Assembly: GCA_018672145.1 (NCBI GenBank) | Contig: JABHGH010000077.1 | Span: 1-5,581, forward strand | Source: Flavobacteriaceae bacterium | GTDB lineage: Bacteria; Bacteroidota; Bacteroidia; Flavobacteriales; Flavobacteriaceae | Direction: 5' to 3' | Length of the DNA: 5,581 nt | Shown: positions 1-5,581 of the stretch, piece by piece | How the letters are laid out: the number at the start of each line of letters is the position of its first letter | How positions within the stretch are numbered: the stretch's first letter is position 1 | Notes under the pieces: model-generated | The model's input: only the letters and a program-made list of their open reading frames with translations | What the model was told of the DNA's origin: nothing | The model's database searches: none | Position numbers and translations under genes: made by a program

Positions 1-424
1 CTACATATAGATAGTTTTTATCTGGTTTTACAATTTTATAAAGGTCAGTAGACGCAATGATTTCAGCCTCACGATAACCATCAATGATTTCGATATGTAT
101 CCCCGTTTTGGAAAGGATTTCTTTGGTAAGCTGCTGGCCGTTTGTGGCTTCACGAAGCGCAGAAGTAGCATAGGCAAGATGACGATCCACATGATGTACC
201 TTCATCAGAAGCTTAAATGCCTTGATCGAATCAATCATACGTTTTTTATTCGTCTTTGATATTTCTCCAATAACGAACGCATCTGATCCCAAACGAATAG
301 GAACTCGAACCATCGCATTTTTAGTAAACAAAGGCTCCTTGTCTTTTCGCTCAATGATGTTCATGATCAACAGTCGTATGGCATTTGATCCAACATCAAT
401 AGCGGCATACTTCTTAATCTTCAA
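1..424 (-). CDS. ppx: Ppx/GppA-family exopolyphosphatase, N-terminal part (3' end cut by window edge)
   Basis: Enzymes of this family hydrolyse terminal phosphates from inorganic polyphosphate, or the 5' phosphate of pppGpp, in the cytoplasm. 141 codons are visible, read from a TTG at 424-422. Residues 6-20 (YAAIDVGSNAIRLLI) are the phosphate-1 loop of the ASKHA (actin-like ATPase) fold. Residues 85-96 (YATSALREATNG) and 113-122 (IIDGYREAEI) are the other characteristic N-terminal blocks. The visible protein ends at NYLYV, just where the second glycine-rich phosphate loop should begin. TTG is chosen because no in-frame ATG lies near it upstream and it places the conserved KIKKYAAID at the N-terminus as in relatives; another in-frame TTG at 460-458 is less likely. 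It overlaps the end of ppk1 by 11 bp, which suggests translational coupling. The neighbouring kinase favours a polyphosphatase role, but pppGpp phosphatase activity cannot be excluded from sequence. Confidence 0.93.
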   Translation of the reverse strand, partial: MKIKKYAAIDVGSNAIRLLIMNIIERKDKEPLFTKNAMVRVPIRLGSDAFVIGEISKTNKKRMIDSIKAFKLLMKVHHVDRHLAYATSALREATNGQQLTKEILSKTGIHIEIIDGYREAEIIASTDLYKIVKPDKNYLYV

Positions 425-2486
425 GGGAAAGCTTGTTTTTGTAGTGGTTATAGATTTCAATTTGCGACCGTTGACGCTTGTCGGATGAAGATTTGTACAT
501 GTTTGGGGTAGTTCCGTTTAAAATACGAGCCTTTGCATTATCATTCCAAGTCATCCAAAAATTAGCGATAAGGTCGCTTTTGATTTCAGCGTCATAGATA
601 GGGCAAGACACCTCTACCCTATTTTCGATATTTCGTGTCATCCAATCTGCAGAGGAGATAAAAACATGTGGATTCCCATCATTTTCAAAAATCATTAGGC
701 GTGTATGTTCTAAGAACTTGTCCACAACGCTAATCACTTCGATATTTTCACTCATGCCTTTAACGCCGGGGATCAAGCAACAAACTCCTCGAATAATAAG
801 TTGGATTTTCACACCAGATCGACTCGCATTATAAAGACTTTCAACCATCGAATAATTGGTCAAACTATTCATTTTTAGACGAATCATTCCTTTTTTTCCG
901 CTCTCTACATTCTTGATCTCACTTTTGATTAAGGAAGTGAAATAAGATGCTGTCTTATGAGGAGAGATCACCAAGTGCTTGTATTTGTTAATGCGATAAC
1001 TCGCGTCTAGGAATTGGAAAACCTTATCAACTTCTTTAAGAATTGGCTGATAGGCCGTAAACAGGGTGTAGTCTGTGTAGAGCTTTGCCGTAGATTCATT
1101 AAAGTTTCCAGTACTAACAATGCCATATAGCTTGAGCTTATCCCCTTCTAATCGATGTACAATACAGATCTTGGAGTGCACTTTCAATCCAGGAACGCCA
1201 AAAATGAGTCTAATACCCTCTTTTTTCATTTCCTCGGCGTAGCGAATGTTGGCTGCTTCATCAAAACGCGCTTGCAGTTCAATTTGAACGGTCACGCGCT
1301 TTCCGTTTCTAGCGGCTTGCACCAGTGAGCTCGCTACGTTCGAAAGTTTAGACAGTCGATAAATTGTAATGGATATGCTTTTTACTTTAGGGTCTATCGC
1401 TGCTTCACGAAGAAATTTTACCAAATAAGCAAAAGAGTGATAAGGTGTGGCCATCAATCGATCCTTAACAGCAATCTGGGAAAACATACTCCGATTTAAA
1501 TCAAAATCGACAATTGGTAATGGTTCCAAAGGTTGGTAGCGTAAGTCTGTACGTCCCAGATCAGGGAAATTCATATAATCTCTTCGGTTATGGTATCTGC
1601 CACCGTTTATAACACTGTCACGATTGTCGATTTCTAGTCGATTGAGAAGTAATGAAAGTGTGTCTTCAGCGATCTCTTTATCATACACAAATCGAACTGC
1701 CTCACCGTGGGAGCGATCTTTTACACTTTCTGCCACTTTCTCTACATAACTTTTCGAAAAATCATCGTCGATATCCAGTTCGGCATCTCGACTAAACTTA
1801 ACCATATGCGCCTCCATTTTATTGCACTGAAACACATCAAAAATGGTGGAGAGCTGCGTTCGAATTAAATCGTCAAGCATCATCACTTGGGTCTTTCCTT
1901 TCACAGAGGGCAGAACAACAAAACGATTTAAAGAAGATGGAATTTCAATCAATGCATATTGAACAGGGTCCAAATAGGGATGACTCTCAGTGACAAGCTC
2001 CAAACGTACTGCCAAATAAGCATTGCTATCCTTAATGCGTGATATCGACTGAATATCATTTAGCATTAAAGTCACCAACGAAGGTCCTATCTCTTGTGAG
2101 AAGTGTGTGTTGATAAAAACCTGCTGTTCTTCATTAACTTCTGTCTCGTTTACAAAGAAAATATTTTCTTTTTCAAGGGCAGCATGAAGAGAGTTCAGGA
2201 TTTCAAGACTTTCCTTTTGAAGATCAATTGTTTTTTGAGTGATTTCTTGTAGTAACACCTCGGCTGGGCGGTCACCAAAAACTTTATTTTTCGCTTCCTC
2301 TACTCGTGCTATGCGCTTGACAGTCGCATAACGTACTTTGTAAAATTCATCAAGGTTATTGGAGAAAATACCAATAAAACGCAATCGGTCAATAAGTGGC
2401 ACGTTTTCGTCTTTTGCCTCTTGCAATACACGAGCATTAAAATCAAGCCAGCTAATTTCTCTATTGACAAACCTATTTTCTGTCAT
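414..2486 (-). CDS. ppk1: Polyphosphate kinase 1
   Basis: PPK1 reversibly transfers the gamma phosphate of ATP to long-chain inorganic polyphosphate through a phosphohistidine intermediate. The 690 residues match the usual family length and the four-domain layout: N domain (about 1-105, with SNNLDEFYKVR at 42-52), head domain (about 106-315), and the two phospholipase-D-like C1 and C2 domains (about 320-500 and 505-685). Visible active-site elements are IYRLSK with R377, LQARFDE with R407 (likely equivalents of the E. coli metal/nucleotide-site arginines), GLKVHSK with H437 as the probable autophosphorylated histidine, IIRGVCCLIPG at 564-574, and FLEHTR with H594 as the second catalytic histidine. 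The YGIVSTGNFNE block has I456 where E. coli PPK has a histidine. ATG directly abuts the stop codon of the upstream phosphatase gene (TAG then ATG), and its TAA lies inside the start of ppx. The reading frame is intact, and the identification is firm. Confidence 0.98.
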   Translation of the reverse strand: MTENRFVNREISWLDFNARVLQEAKDENVPLIDRLRFIGIFSNNLDEFYKVRYATVKRIARVEEAKNKVFGDRPAEVLLQEITQKTIDLQKESLEILNSLHAALEKENIFFVNETEVNEEQQVFINTHFSQEIGPSLVTLMLNDIQSISRIKDSNAYLAVRLELVTESHPYLDPVQYALIEIPSSLNRFVVLPSVKGKTQVMMLDDLIRTQLSTIFDVFQCNKMEAHMVKFSRDAELDIDDDFSKSYVEKVAESVKDRSHGEAVRFVYDKEIAEDTLSLLLNRLEIDNRDSVINGGRYHNRRDYMNFPDLGRTDLRYQPLEPLPIVDFDLNRSMFSQIAVKDRLMATPYHSFAYLVKFLREAAIDPKVKSISITIYRLSKLSNVASSLVQAARNGKRVTVQIELQARFDEAANIRYAEEMKKEGIRLIFGVPGLKVHSKICIVHRLEGDKLKLYGIVSTGNFNESTAKLYTDYTLFTAYQPILKEVDKVFQFLDASYRINKYKHLVISPHKTASYFTSLIKSEIKNVESGKKGMIRLKMNSLTNYSMVESLYNASRSGVKIQLIIRGVCCLIPGVKGMSENIEVISVVDKFLEHTRLMIFENDGNPHVFISSADWMTRNIENRVEVSCPIYDAEIKSDLIANFWMTWNDNAKARILNGTTPNMYKSSSDKRQRSQIEIYNHYKNKLSLED

Positions 2487-2969
2487 CTAACGAAGTGTTT
2501 TTGGGAGAATTGATGTGCACCTACACATCTCTATTTCTGACCATAAAGATACATCAAATTGAAAAATAACAGCTGATGCTGTGGGAATGTTCGATTCAGT
2601 ATAGCCGCCCAATGTCTTTGCCAGATGTGTACAGGCATCGTTATGACCAAAAGTGAGGATCGTATCGAACGACTTCGGTAGACCACGAACAAACTTTACT
2701 ATTTGTGATCCGGCAAAATCATAGAGCTGCTCTTCCACGATAACATCCTCAGTAGAAATTCCAATATTATCTAGCATGATTAATGAAGTGTCAAAAGCAC
2801 GTTTAGCTGGGCTGCTAAACACTTTGTCAAAGTGAAAATTGTATGTATTTAGTTCTTTTGCAACAAGTGCGGCGTCATGAATTCCTCGTGTAGCAAGTGG
2901 TCGTTCTCGATCAGAAACATTGAACTCCCATGAGGACTTTGCGTGCCTGACCATTACCCATGTTTTCAT
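2487..2969 (-). CDS. sixA: SixA-type histidine phosphatase (phosphohistidine phosphatase-like)
   Basis: This is a small member of the histidine phosphatase superfamily, 160 residues, the single-domain size of SixA. The catalytic signature is VRHAKSSW at 7-14, with H9 as the phosphate-accepting histidine and R8 beside it; R57 in SSPAKRAFDT, E80 in EEQLYDF, and H109 in TFGHND supply the rest of the phosphate pocket. No signal peptide or membrane segment is visible, so it is probably cytoplasmic. The ATG at 2969-2967 overlaps the pdxH stop as ATGA. A longer reading from 3053 would add 28 residues overlapping pdxH ahead of the usual KTWVMVRHAK start and is rejected. It ends immediately before ppk1. 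E. coli SixA acts on phosphohistidine proteins, but the substrate here is unknown; family members also act on small phosphoesters. The fold and catalytic residues are clear, while the symbol reflects family membership only. Confidence 0.9.
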   Translation of the reverse strand: MKTWVMVRHAKSSWEFNVSDRERPLATRGIHDAALVAKELNTYNFHFDKVFSSPAKRAFDTSLIMLDNIGISTEDVIVEEQLYDFAGSQIVKFVRGLPKSFDTILTFGHNDACTHLAKTLGGYTESNIPTASAVIFQFDVSLWSEIEMCRCTSILPKTLR

Positions 2970-3604
2970 GGAGAAAGGCGATTTATGGACCATTTCACAC
3001 CTGTTTGATGATAGACTAAGCGGTCGTGAAGCCTGTTTGGGCGGCCTTGCCAAAACTCAAAAAAGACAGGAGACACAACGAATCCGCCCCAATGAGAAGG
3101 GCGTGGGATAGGCTTGTCTTTGTATTCTACTTCAAGTTGTGCCAATCTATCTTCAAGCGATGAGCGATCATCGATTTCTCTGCTTTGGTGAGACACATGC
3201 GCACCCAATTGGCTACCTCTTGGTCTGGAACTAAAGTACTGATCCGAGTTTTTGTCTGAAAGCTTTTGTGCTATTCCTTGAATAATGATTTGACGTTCTA
3301 CACTAGGCCAAAAAAAAGACAGGCAAACCTTGTTGTGTTTTGCAATAGACTGCCCCTTCTCACTGTTGTAATTAGTAAAAAAAACAAACCCATCTTCACG
3401 CACTTCTTTGAGTAAAACCACTCTTGATTTTGGACTACCCATAAGATCAATAGTACTGAGAGTCAACGCGTTTGCTTCAGACTCGATGCCCGCTTTTTGA
3501 ACCTCATCGAACCAGTGACCAAACAAATCAAAAGGATTTTGAGGTGCCTCTTTTTCTAAAAGTTCACCTTTAGTATATTGCTTACGTAAGTCAGATAAAT
3601 CCAT
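2966..3604 (-). CDS. pdxH: Pyridoxamine 5'-phosphate oxidase
   Basis: This FMN-dependent enzyme oxidises pyridoxamine 5'-phosphate or pyridoxine 5'-phosphate to pyridoxal 5'-phosphate, the last step and salvage route of vitamin B6 cofactor synthesis. It has 212 residues, the normal family length. FMN-binding blocks are SRVVLLK at 60-66, FVFFTNYNSEKG at 73-84 and ERQIIIQG at 103-110. SSRPRGSQLGAHVSHQS at 125-141 and HWGGF at 171-175 are family signatures. EFWQGRPNRLHDR at 183-195 contains R191 and H193, matching the PLP-contacting Arg and His of the E. coli enzyme, and the protein closes with the typical INRLSP. The ATG is 34 bp downstream of rnz, the loosest junction in the window. The stop overlaps the next gene's start by 4 bp (ATGA). 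Two runs of eight T in the coding strand (3310-3317 and 3377-3384) fall within conserved Phe codons. The frame is intact. Confidence 0.97.
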   Translation of the reverse strand: MDLSDLRKQYTKGELLEKEAPQNPFDLFGHWFDEVQKAGIESEANALTLSTIDLMGSPKSRVVLLKEVREDGFVFFTNYNSEKGQSIAKHNKVCLSFFWPSVERQIIIQGIAQKLSDKNSDQYFSSRPRGSQLGAHVSHQSREIDDRSSLEDRLAQLEVEYKDKPIPRPSHWGGFVVSPVFFEFWQGRPNRLHDRLVYHQTGVKWSINRLSP

Positions 3605-3638
3605 AGGAATCTCAATTTTTTGTGAAAGTACAAAATCA
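3605..3638 (-). other. 34-bp AT-rich spacer between rnz and pdxH
   Basis: This is the only non-coding stretch longer than 2 bp in the window. Read on the minus strand it is T-rich, then A-rich, just before the pdxH ATG. An A-rich leader is what Bacteroidota often have instead of a Shine-Dalgarno site, so it may help translation start. TGATTTTG just after the rnz stop matches the Bacteroidota -7 element TAnnTTTG at all but one fixed position, but I find no -33 TTG box at the right distance, so I do not call a promoter. No hairpin followed by a T run is visible, so I do not call a terminator. Confidence 0.4.
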
Positions 3639-4544
3639 TTAAAAATCTATCGACATTCCGTCGTGAGCAATCGCAACATTCGGAAATACCTCTGCAGCTT
3701 CTGATCCAAAAAGTTCCAGGTTTTTGTAACGTGAGGAAAAATGTCCTAAGAGTAACTGCTTTACATGGGCACTTTTCGCAATGCGAGCTGCCTGTTTAGC
3801 TGTAGAATGTTTAGTTCTTATTGCCAACTCTTCATTGTCATCCAGAAAAGTTGATTCATGATATAGCAAATCTGCTCCTTGAATGACCTTAATGATTTCA
3901 GGAAAGTATGCTGTATCGCTACAAAAGGCATACTTTTTAGCGCGATCTGGGTCTAGAGTCAAGGTCTTGTTCGGAATAACACGACCTACACTGTCAGTAG
4001 CGTCCTTGCCTTTTTTGAGGTTATTTATTTGACTGACATCAATACCATGCTTTTGAACTGCATCAAAGATAATCTTACGATCTTTTGAAAGCTCCGTGAA
4101 TAAAAACCCATTTGTATAAACTCGATGTTTCAACGGAATCGTGTGAATTTGTATTTTTTCATCTGAAAATAAGAGAGTAGGTACTTTCGAAGACAGCTCA
4201 TGGAAATGCAAAGGATAATTCGTCCAAGAATCAGAGAGTTTAAGAAGTATAGTTATCGCTTCTTTAATTCCTTTTGGTCCATAAATATGTAATGGTGCTT
4301 CTCTGCCAAGCAAACGAAATGTAGAGATTAAACCAGGTAAACCATAAAAATGATCTCCGTGAAGATGAGAAATAAAAATATGTTTGATATGAGCAAACTT
4401 GGTTTTTGCTTTTCGCAACAACACTTGAGTACCTTCTCCGCAATCGATAAGGAAATGGTGATTTGTCGTTGATAAAATTTGTGATGTTTGTGCCTTGTCA
4501 GCTCTAGGCGTAGCAGAGTGACAACCTAATATTGTGAGCCTCAT
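3639..4544 (-). CDS. rnz: Ribonuclease Z (tRNA 3' processing endonuclease)
   Basis: Ribonuclease Z is a metallo-beta-lactamase-fold zinc endonuclease that cuts the 3' trailer from tRNA precursors. It has 301 residues, the short bacterial form. The zinc ligands are visible in order: SHLHGDH at 59-65 (H60, H62, D64, H65), H140 in IPLKH, D210 in AFCSDTAY, and H268 in LLGHFSSRY. DCGEGTQ at 34-40 and YHESTF at 228-233 are further family blocks, and the KHSTAKQAA motif at 245-253 is typical of RNase Z rather than other metallo-beta-lactamases. The poorly conserved stretch around 150-200 is where the tRNA-gripping flexible arm is expected. The ATG overlaps the TAA of the upstream STAS-like gene by one base (TAATG), so translation is probably coupled. 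As a core tRNA maturation gene it has no evident metabolic link to its neighbours. Confidence 0.97.
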   Translation of the reverse strand: MRLTILGCHSATPRADKAQTSQILSTTNHHFLIDCGEGTQVLLRKAKTKFAHIKHIFISHLHGDHFYGLPGLISTFRLLGREAPLHIYGPKGIKEAITILLKLSDSWTNYPLHFHELSSKVPTLLFSDEKIQIHTIPLKHRVYTNGFLFTELSKDRKIIFDAVQKHGIDVSQINNLKKGKDATDSVGRVIPNKTLTLDPDRAKKYAFCSDTAYFPEIIKVIQGADLLYHESTFLDDNEELAIRTKHSTAKQAARIAKSAHVKQLLLGHFSSRYKNLELFGSEAAEVFPNVAIAHDGMSIDF

Positions 4545-4885
4545 TAAAATCCTAAATCACGTTCAATTTCTTCAATTTCCACAGTGTCAAGTGCTTCATT
4601 CATCGTAGGAACAACCTGTAAACCTTCAGGAAGTAGCTTCAAAGAAAGAGGTCCAGTTACAAGCACAAAAGATTTCTTATTCGTTTTCGTGTGATACGTT
4701 GCCAACTCTGAAAAATCTTTAATATGTTTTGACAAAACAGTGTCCATACTAGATAAATCTAAAATAATATTATTGGAACTTATGGTTTTATAGTTTCGTT
4801 TGATTTCATCACGAAATGGACGCCCCATGACGTCATTTTTTTCATAGCTAATAAAAGCAATATTGTCTTTAACTTCAATCTGCAT
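4544..4885 (-). CDS. STAS-like small protein of unknown function
   Basis: This is a 113-residue soluble protein with no signal peptide or membrane segment. The pattern fits a STAS (anti-sigma-factor-antagonist) fold: an N-terminal strand pair (IEVKDNIAFISYE, 3-15), a helix, a central hydrophobic strand IILDLSS at 40-46, a helix (SKHIKDFSELATYH), a strand SFVLVTG at 72-78, and a final LQVVPTMNEAL segment at 89-99 resembling the usual closing strand-helix. The phosphorylatable DSSG loop of SpoIIAA-type proteins is not recognisable; VLSKH stands in that region, so a phospho-switch is doubtful. The C-terminus is an acidic tail finishing ERDLGF, an ending I recall from small proteins encoded beside rnz in Flavobacteriales. 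It starts 2 bp after the pyrB stop and its stop overlaps the rnz start. No kinase or sigma-factor partner gene is in the window. The coding call is firm, the fold likely and the function unknown. Confidence 0.85.
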   Translation of the reverse strand: MQIEVKDNIAFISYEKNDVMGRPFRDEIKRNYKTISSNNIILDLSSMDTVLSKHIKDFSELATYHTKTNKKSFVLVTGPLSLKLLPEGLQVVPTMNEALDTVEIEEIERDLGF

Positions 4886-4887
4886 GG

Positions 4888-5581
4888 TTAGAGTTTACTT
4901 GCCAATAAATAAAGAGTTGCCATTCGGACGGCTACGCCATTTTCAACTTGGTCTAGAATAATTGCATTTTCTGAGTCGGCAACATCAGATGAGATTTCCA
5001 CTCCTCTATTGATTGGGCCAGGGTGCATAATGAGAATTTCCTTATCAATATCACGCAAAACCTCCTTAGAGATTCCGTATTGCATCGCATATTCACGGTT
5101 TGAGGGAAAATAACTTGTTCGCATACGCTCAAATTGAACACGAAGCACATTTGCAACATCTGCCCATGCAAGCGCTTTTTTCAGGTTTGTTTCCACAGTG
5201 ACGCCTAATGTTTCTATATGTTTTGGCATCAAGGTTAACGGACCACAAACCTTAACTTCAGCACCTAATTTCTTTAGTGCAAAAATATTTGAAAGAGCAA
5301 CTCGAGAGTGAAGAACATCCCCGACAATAAGTACTTTTTTCCCAGACACATCGCCGAGTCTTTCTTGAATTGAAAAACAATCTAGAAGCGCTTGTGTTGG
5401 GTGTTCATGCGCTCCATCACCAGCATTTACAATACTTGCATGGACATGCTTTGATAGAAACATGGAAGCACCAGGATTAGGATGACGCATGACAACCATA
5501 TCCACTTTCATGGAGAGTATATTGTTGACTGTATCAATTAGAGATTCCCCTTTTTTCACCGAAGAATTTGAAGCTGAAAAA
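4888..5581 (-). CDS. pyrB: Aspartate carbamoyltransferase catalytic chain, C-terminal part (5' end cut by window edge)
   Basis: This enzyme condenses carbamoyl phosphate and aspartate to carbamoyl aspartate, the committed step of pyrimidine synthesis. About 230 residues are visible of an expected 300 or so; the N-terminal part with the STRT carbamoyl-phosphate loop lies beyond the right edge. The frame is open to the edge (SASNSSVKKGES), so the GTG at 5559-5557 is an internal Val and not the start. Present are the Ser/Lys loop (SSVKKGES), MRHPNPGA with its active-site Arg, HEHPTQALLD (carbamoyl phosphate and hinge residues), DVLHSRVALSN, LRVQFERM (the Arg-x-Gln aspartate site) and MHPGPINRGVEI. 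These are catalytic-chain motifs and not those of ornithine carbamoyltransferase, which would carry HPxQ with a different C-terminal SMG-type loop. The visible part is intact. No regulatory-chain gene (pyrI) follows; a STAS-like gene does, 2 bp later. Confidence 0.97.
   Translation of the reverse strand, partial: FSASNSSVKKGESLIDTVNNILSMKVDMVVMRHPNPGASMFLSKHVHASIVNAGDGAHEHPTQALLDCFSIQERLGDVSGKKVLIVGDVLHSRVALSNIFALKKLGAEVKVCGPLTLMPKHIETLGVTVETNLKKALAWADVANVLRVQFERMRTSYFPSNREYAMQYGISKEVLRDIDKEILIMHPGPINRGVEISSDVADSENAIILDQVENGVAVRMATLYLLASKL

Larger units (their letters stand above)
1..5581 (-). other. Probable single polycistronic unit pyrB - STAS - rnz - pdxH - sixA - ppk1 - ppx
   Basis: All seven genes are co-directional. 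Successive junctions are +2, -1, +34, -4, 0 and -11 bp, and no terminator-like hairpin is seen between them. This is what the sequence shows; one transcript is an inference. Both ends lie outside the window, so the promoter and terminator are not visible. The weakest link is the 34-bp gap before pdxH, where an internal promoter could separate the housekeeping block from the polyphosphate block. Confidence 0.6.

Noticed and set aside
222..488. Plus-strand open frame of 88 codons
   Set aside because: It lies antisense to ppx and the end of ppk1, both with clear family motifs, and its translation resembles no family I know.
889..897. A AAA AAA slippery heptamer in the ppk1 coding strand (GGAAAAAAAGG)
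   Set aside because: The zero-frame protein continues with conserved PPK1 sequence to a normal C-terminus, and no stimulatory structure or useful alternate frame is evident.
2970..3053. Longer start for the SixA-like phosphatase, adding 28 residues at the N-terminus
   Set aside because: The extension is entirely inside pdxH, has no phosphatase-like content, and the ATG at 2969 gives the standard family N-terminus and an ATGA junction.
2920..3111. Plus-strand open frame of 63 codons across the pdxH-sixA junction
   Set aside because: It is antisense to two recognised genes, with no recognisable domain.
3605..3660. Bacteroidota promoter upstream of pdxH
   Set aside because: One near match to the -7 element exists, but no -33 TTG box is at the expected spacing, and such AT-rich partial matches are common by chance.
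4953..5171. Minus-strand open frame of 72 codons within pyrB
   Set aside because: It is an alternate-frame shadow of pyrB; the pyrB frame carries the conserved motifs through the whole stretch.
5557..5559. GTG as the start codon of pyrB
   Set aside because: The frame stays open to the window edge and the upstream residues belong to the conserved Ser/Lys active-site loop, so the true start lies outside.

Overview
The window holds seven genes, all on the minus strand and packed almost without gaps. Moderately AT-rich DNA, very short junctions and near absence of Shine-Dalgarno-like sites suggest Bacteroidota. The protein sequences (PyrB with an HEHPTQALLD block, RNase Z opening with LTILGC, PPK1 with YGIVSTGNFNEST, and a small protein ending ERDLGF) resemble what I recall from Flavobacteriales. 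The order is assigned by recollection of family sequences, not by a search.

In the direction of transcription (right to left) the order is: pyrB (aspartate carbamoyltransferase, 5' end off the right edge); a 113-residue STAS-like protein of unknown role; rnz (ribonuclease Z); pdxH (pyridoxamine 5'-phosphate oxidase); a SixA-type histidine phosphatase; ppk1 (polyphosphate kinase); and a Ppx/GppA exopolyphosphatase whose 3' end runs off the left edge. The junctions are +2 bp, -1 bp, +34 bp, -4 bp, 0 bp and -11 bp. The only spacer longer than 2 bp is the 34-bp one between rnz and pdxH. No terminator or convincing promoter is visible, so a single long transcript crossing both edges is the simplest reading.

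Functionally there are two blocks. The upstream block (pyrB, STAS-like gene, rnz, pdxH) is housekeeping: pyrimidine synthesis, tRNA 3' end maturation and vitamin B6 cofactor synthesis. The downstream block (sixA, ppk1, ppx) concerns polyphosphate: one enzyme makes it, one degrades it, and a small phosphohistidine-type phosphatase is tightly coupled to the kinase, whose own intermediate is a phosphohistidine. All genes look intact apart from the two cut by the window edges. There is no RNA gene, mobile element, CRISPR array or obvious horizontally acquired segment, and no stretch over 34 bases is non-coding.

This is mostly an ordinary core-genome region. The points worth a second look are the uncharacterised STAS-like protein wedged between pyrB and rnz, the possible SixA-PPK1 partnership, and the loss in PPK1 of one histidine used in the E. 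coli enzyme.
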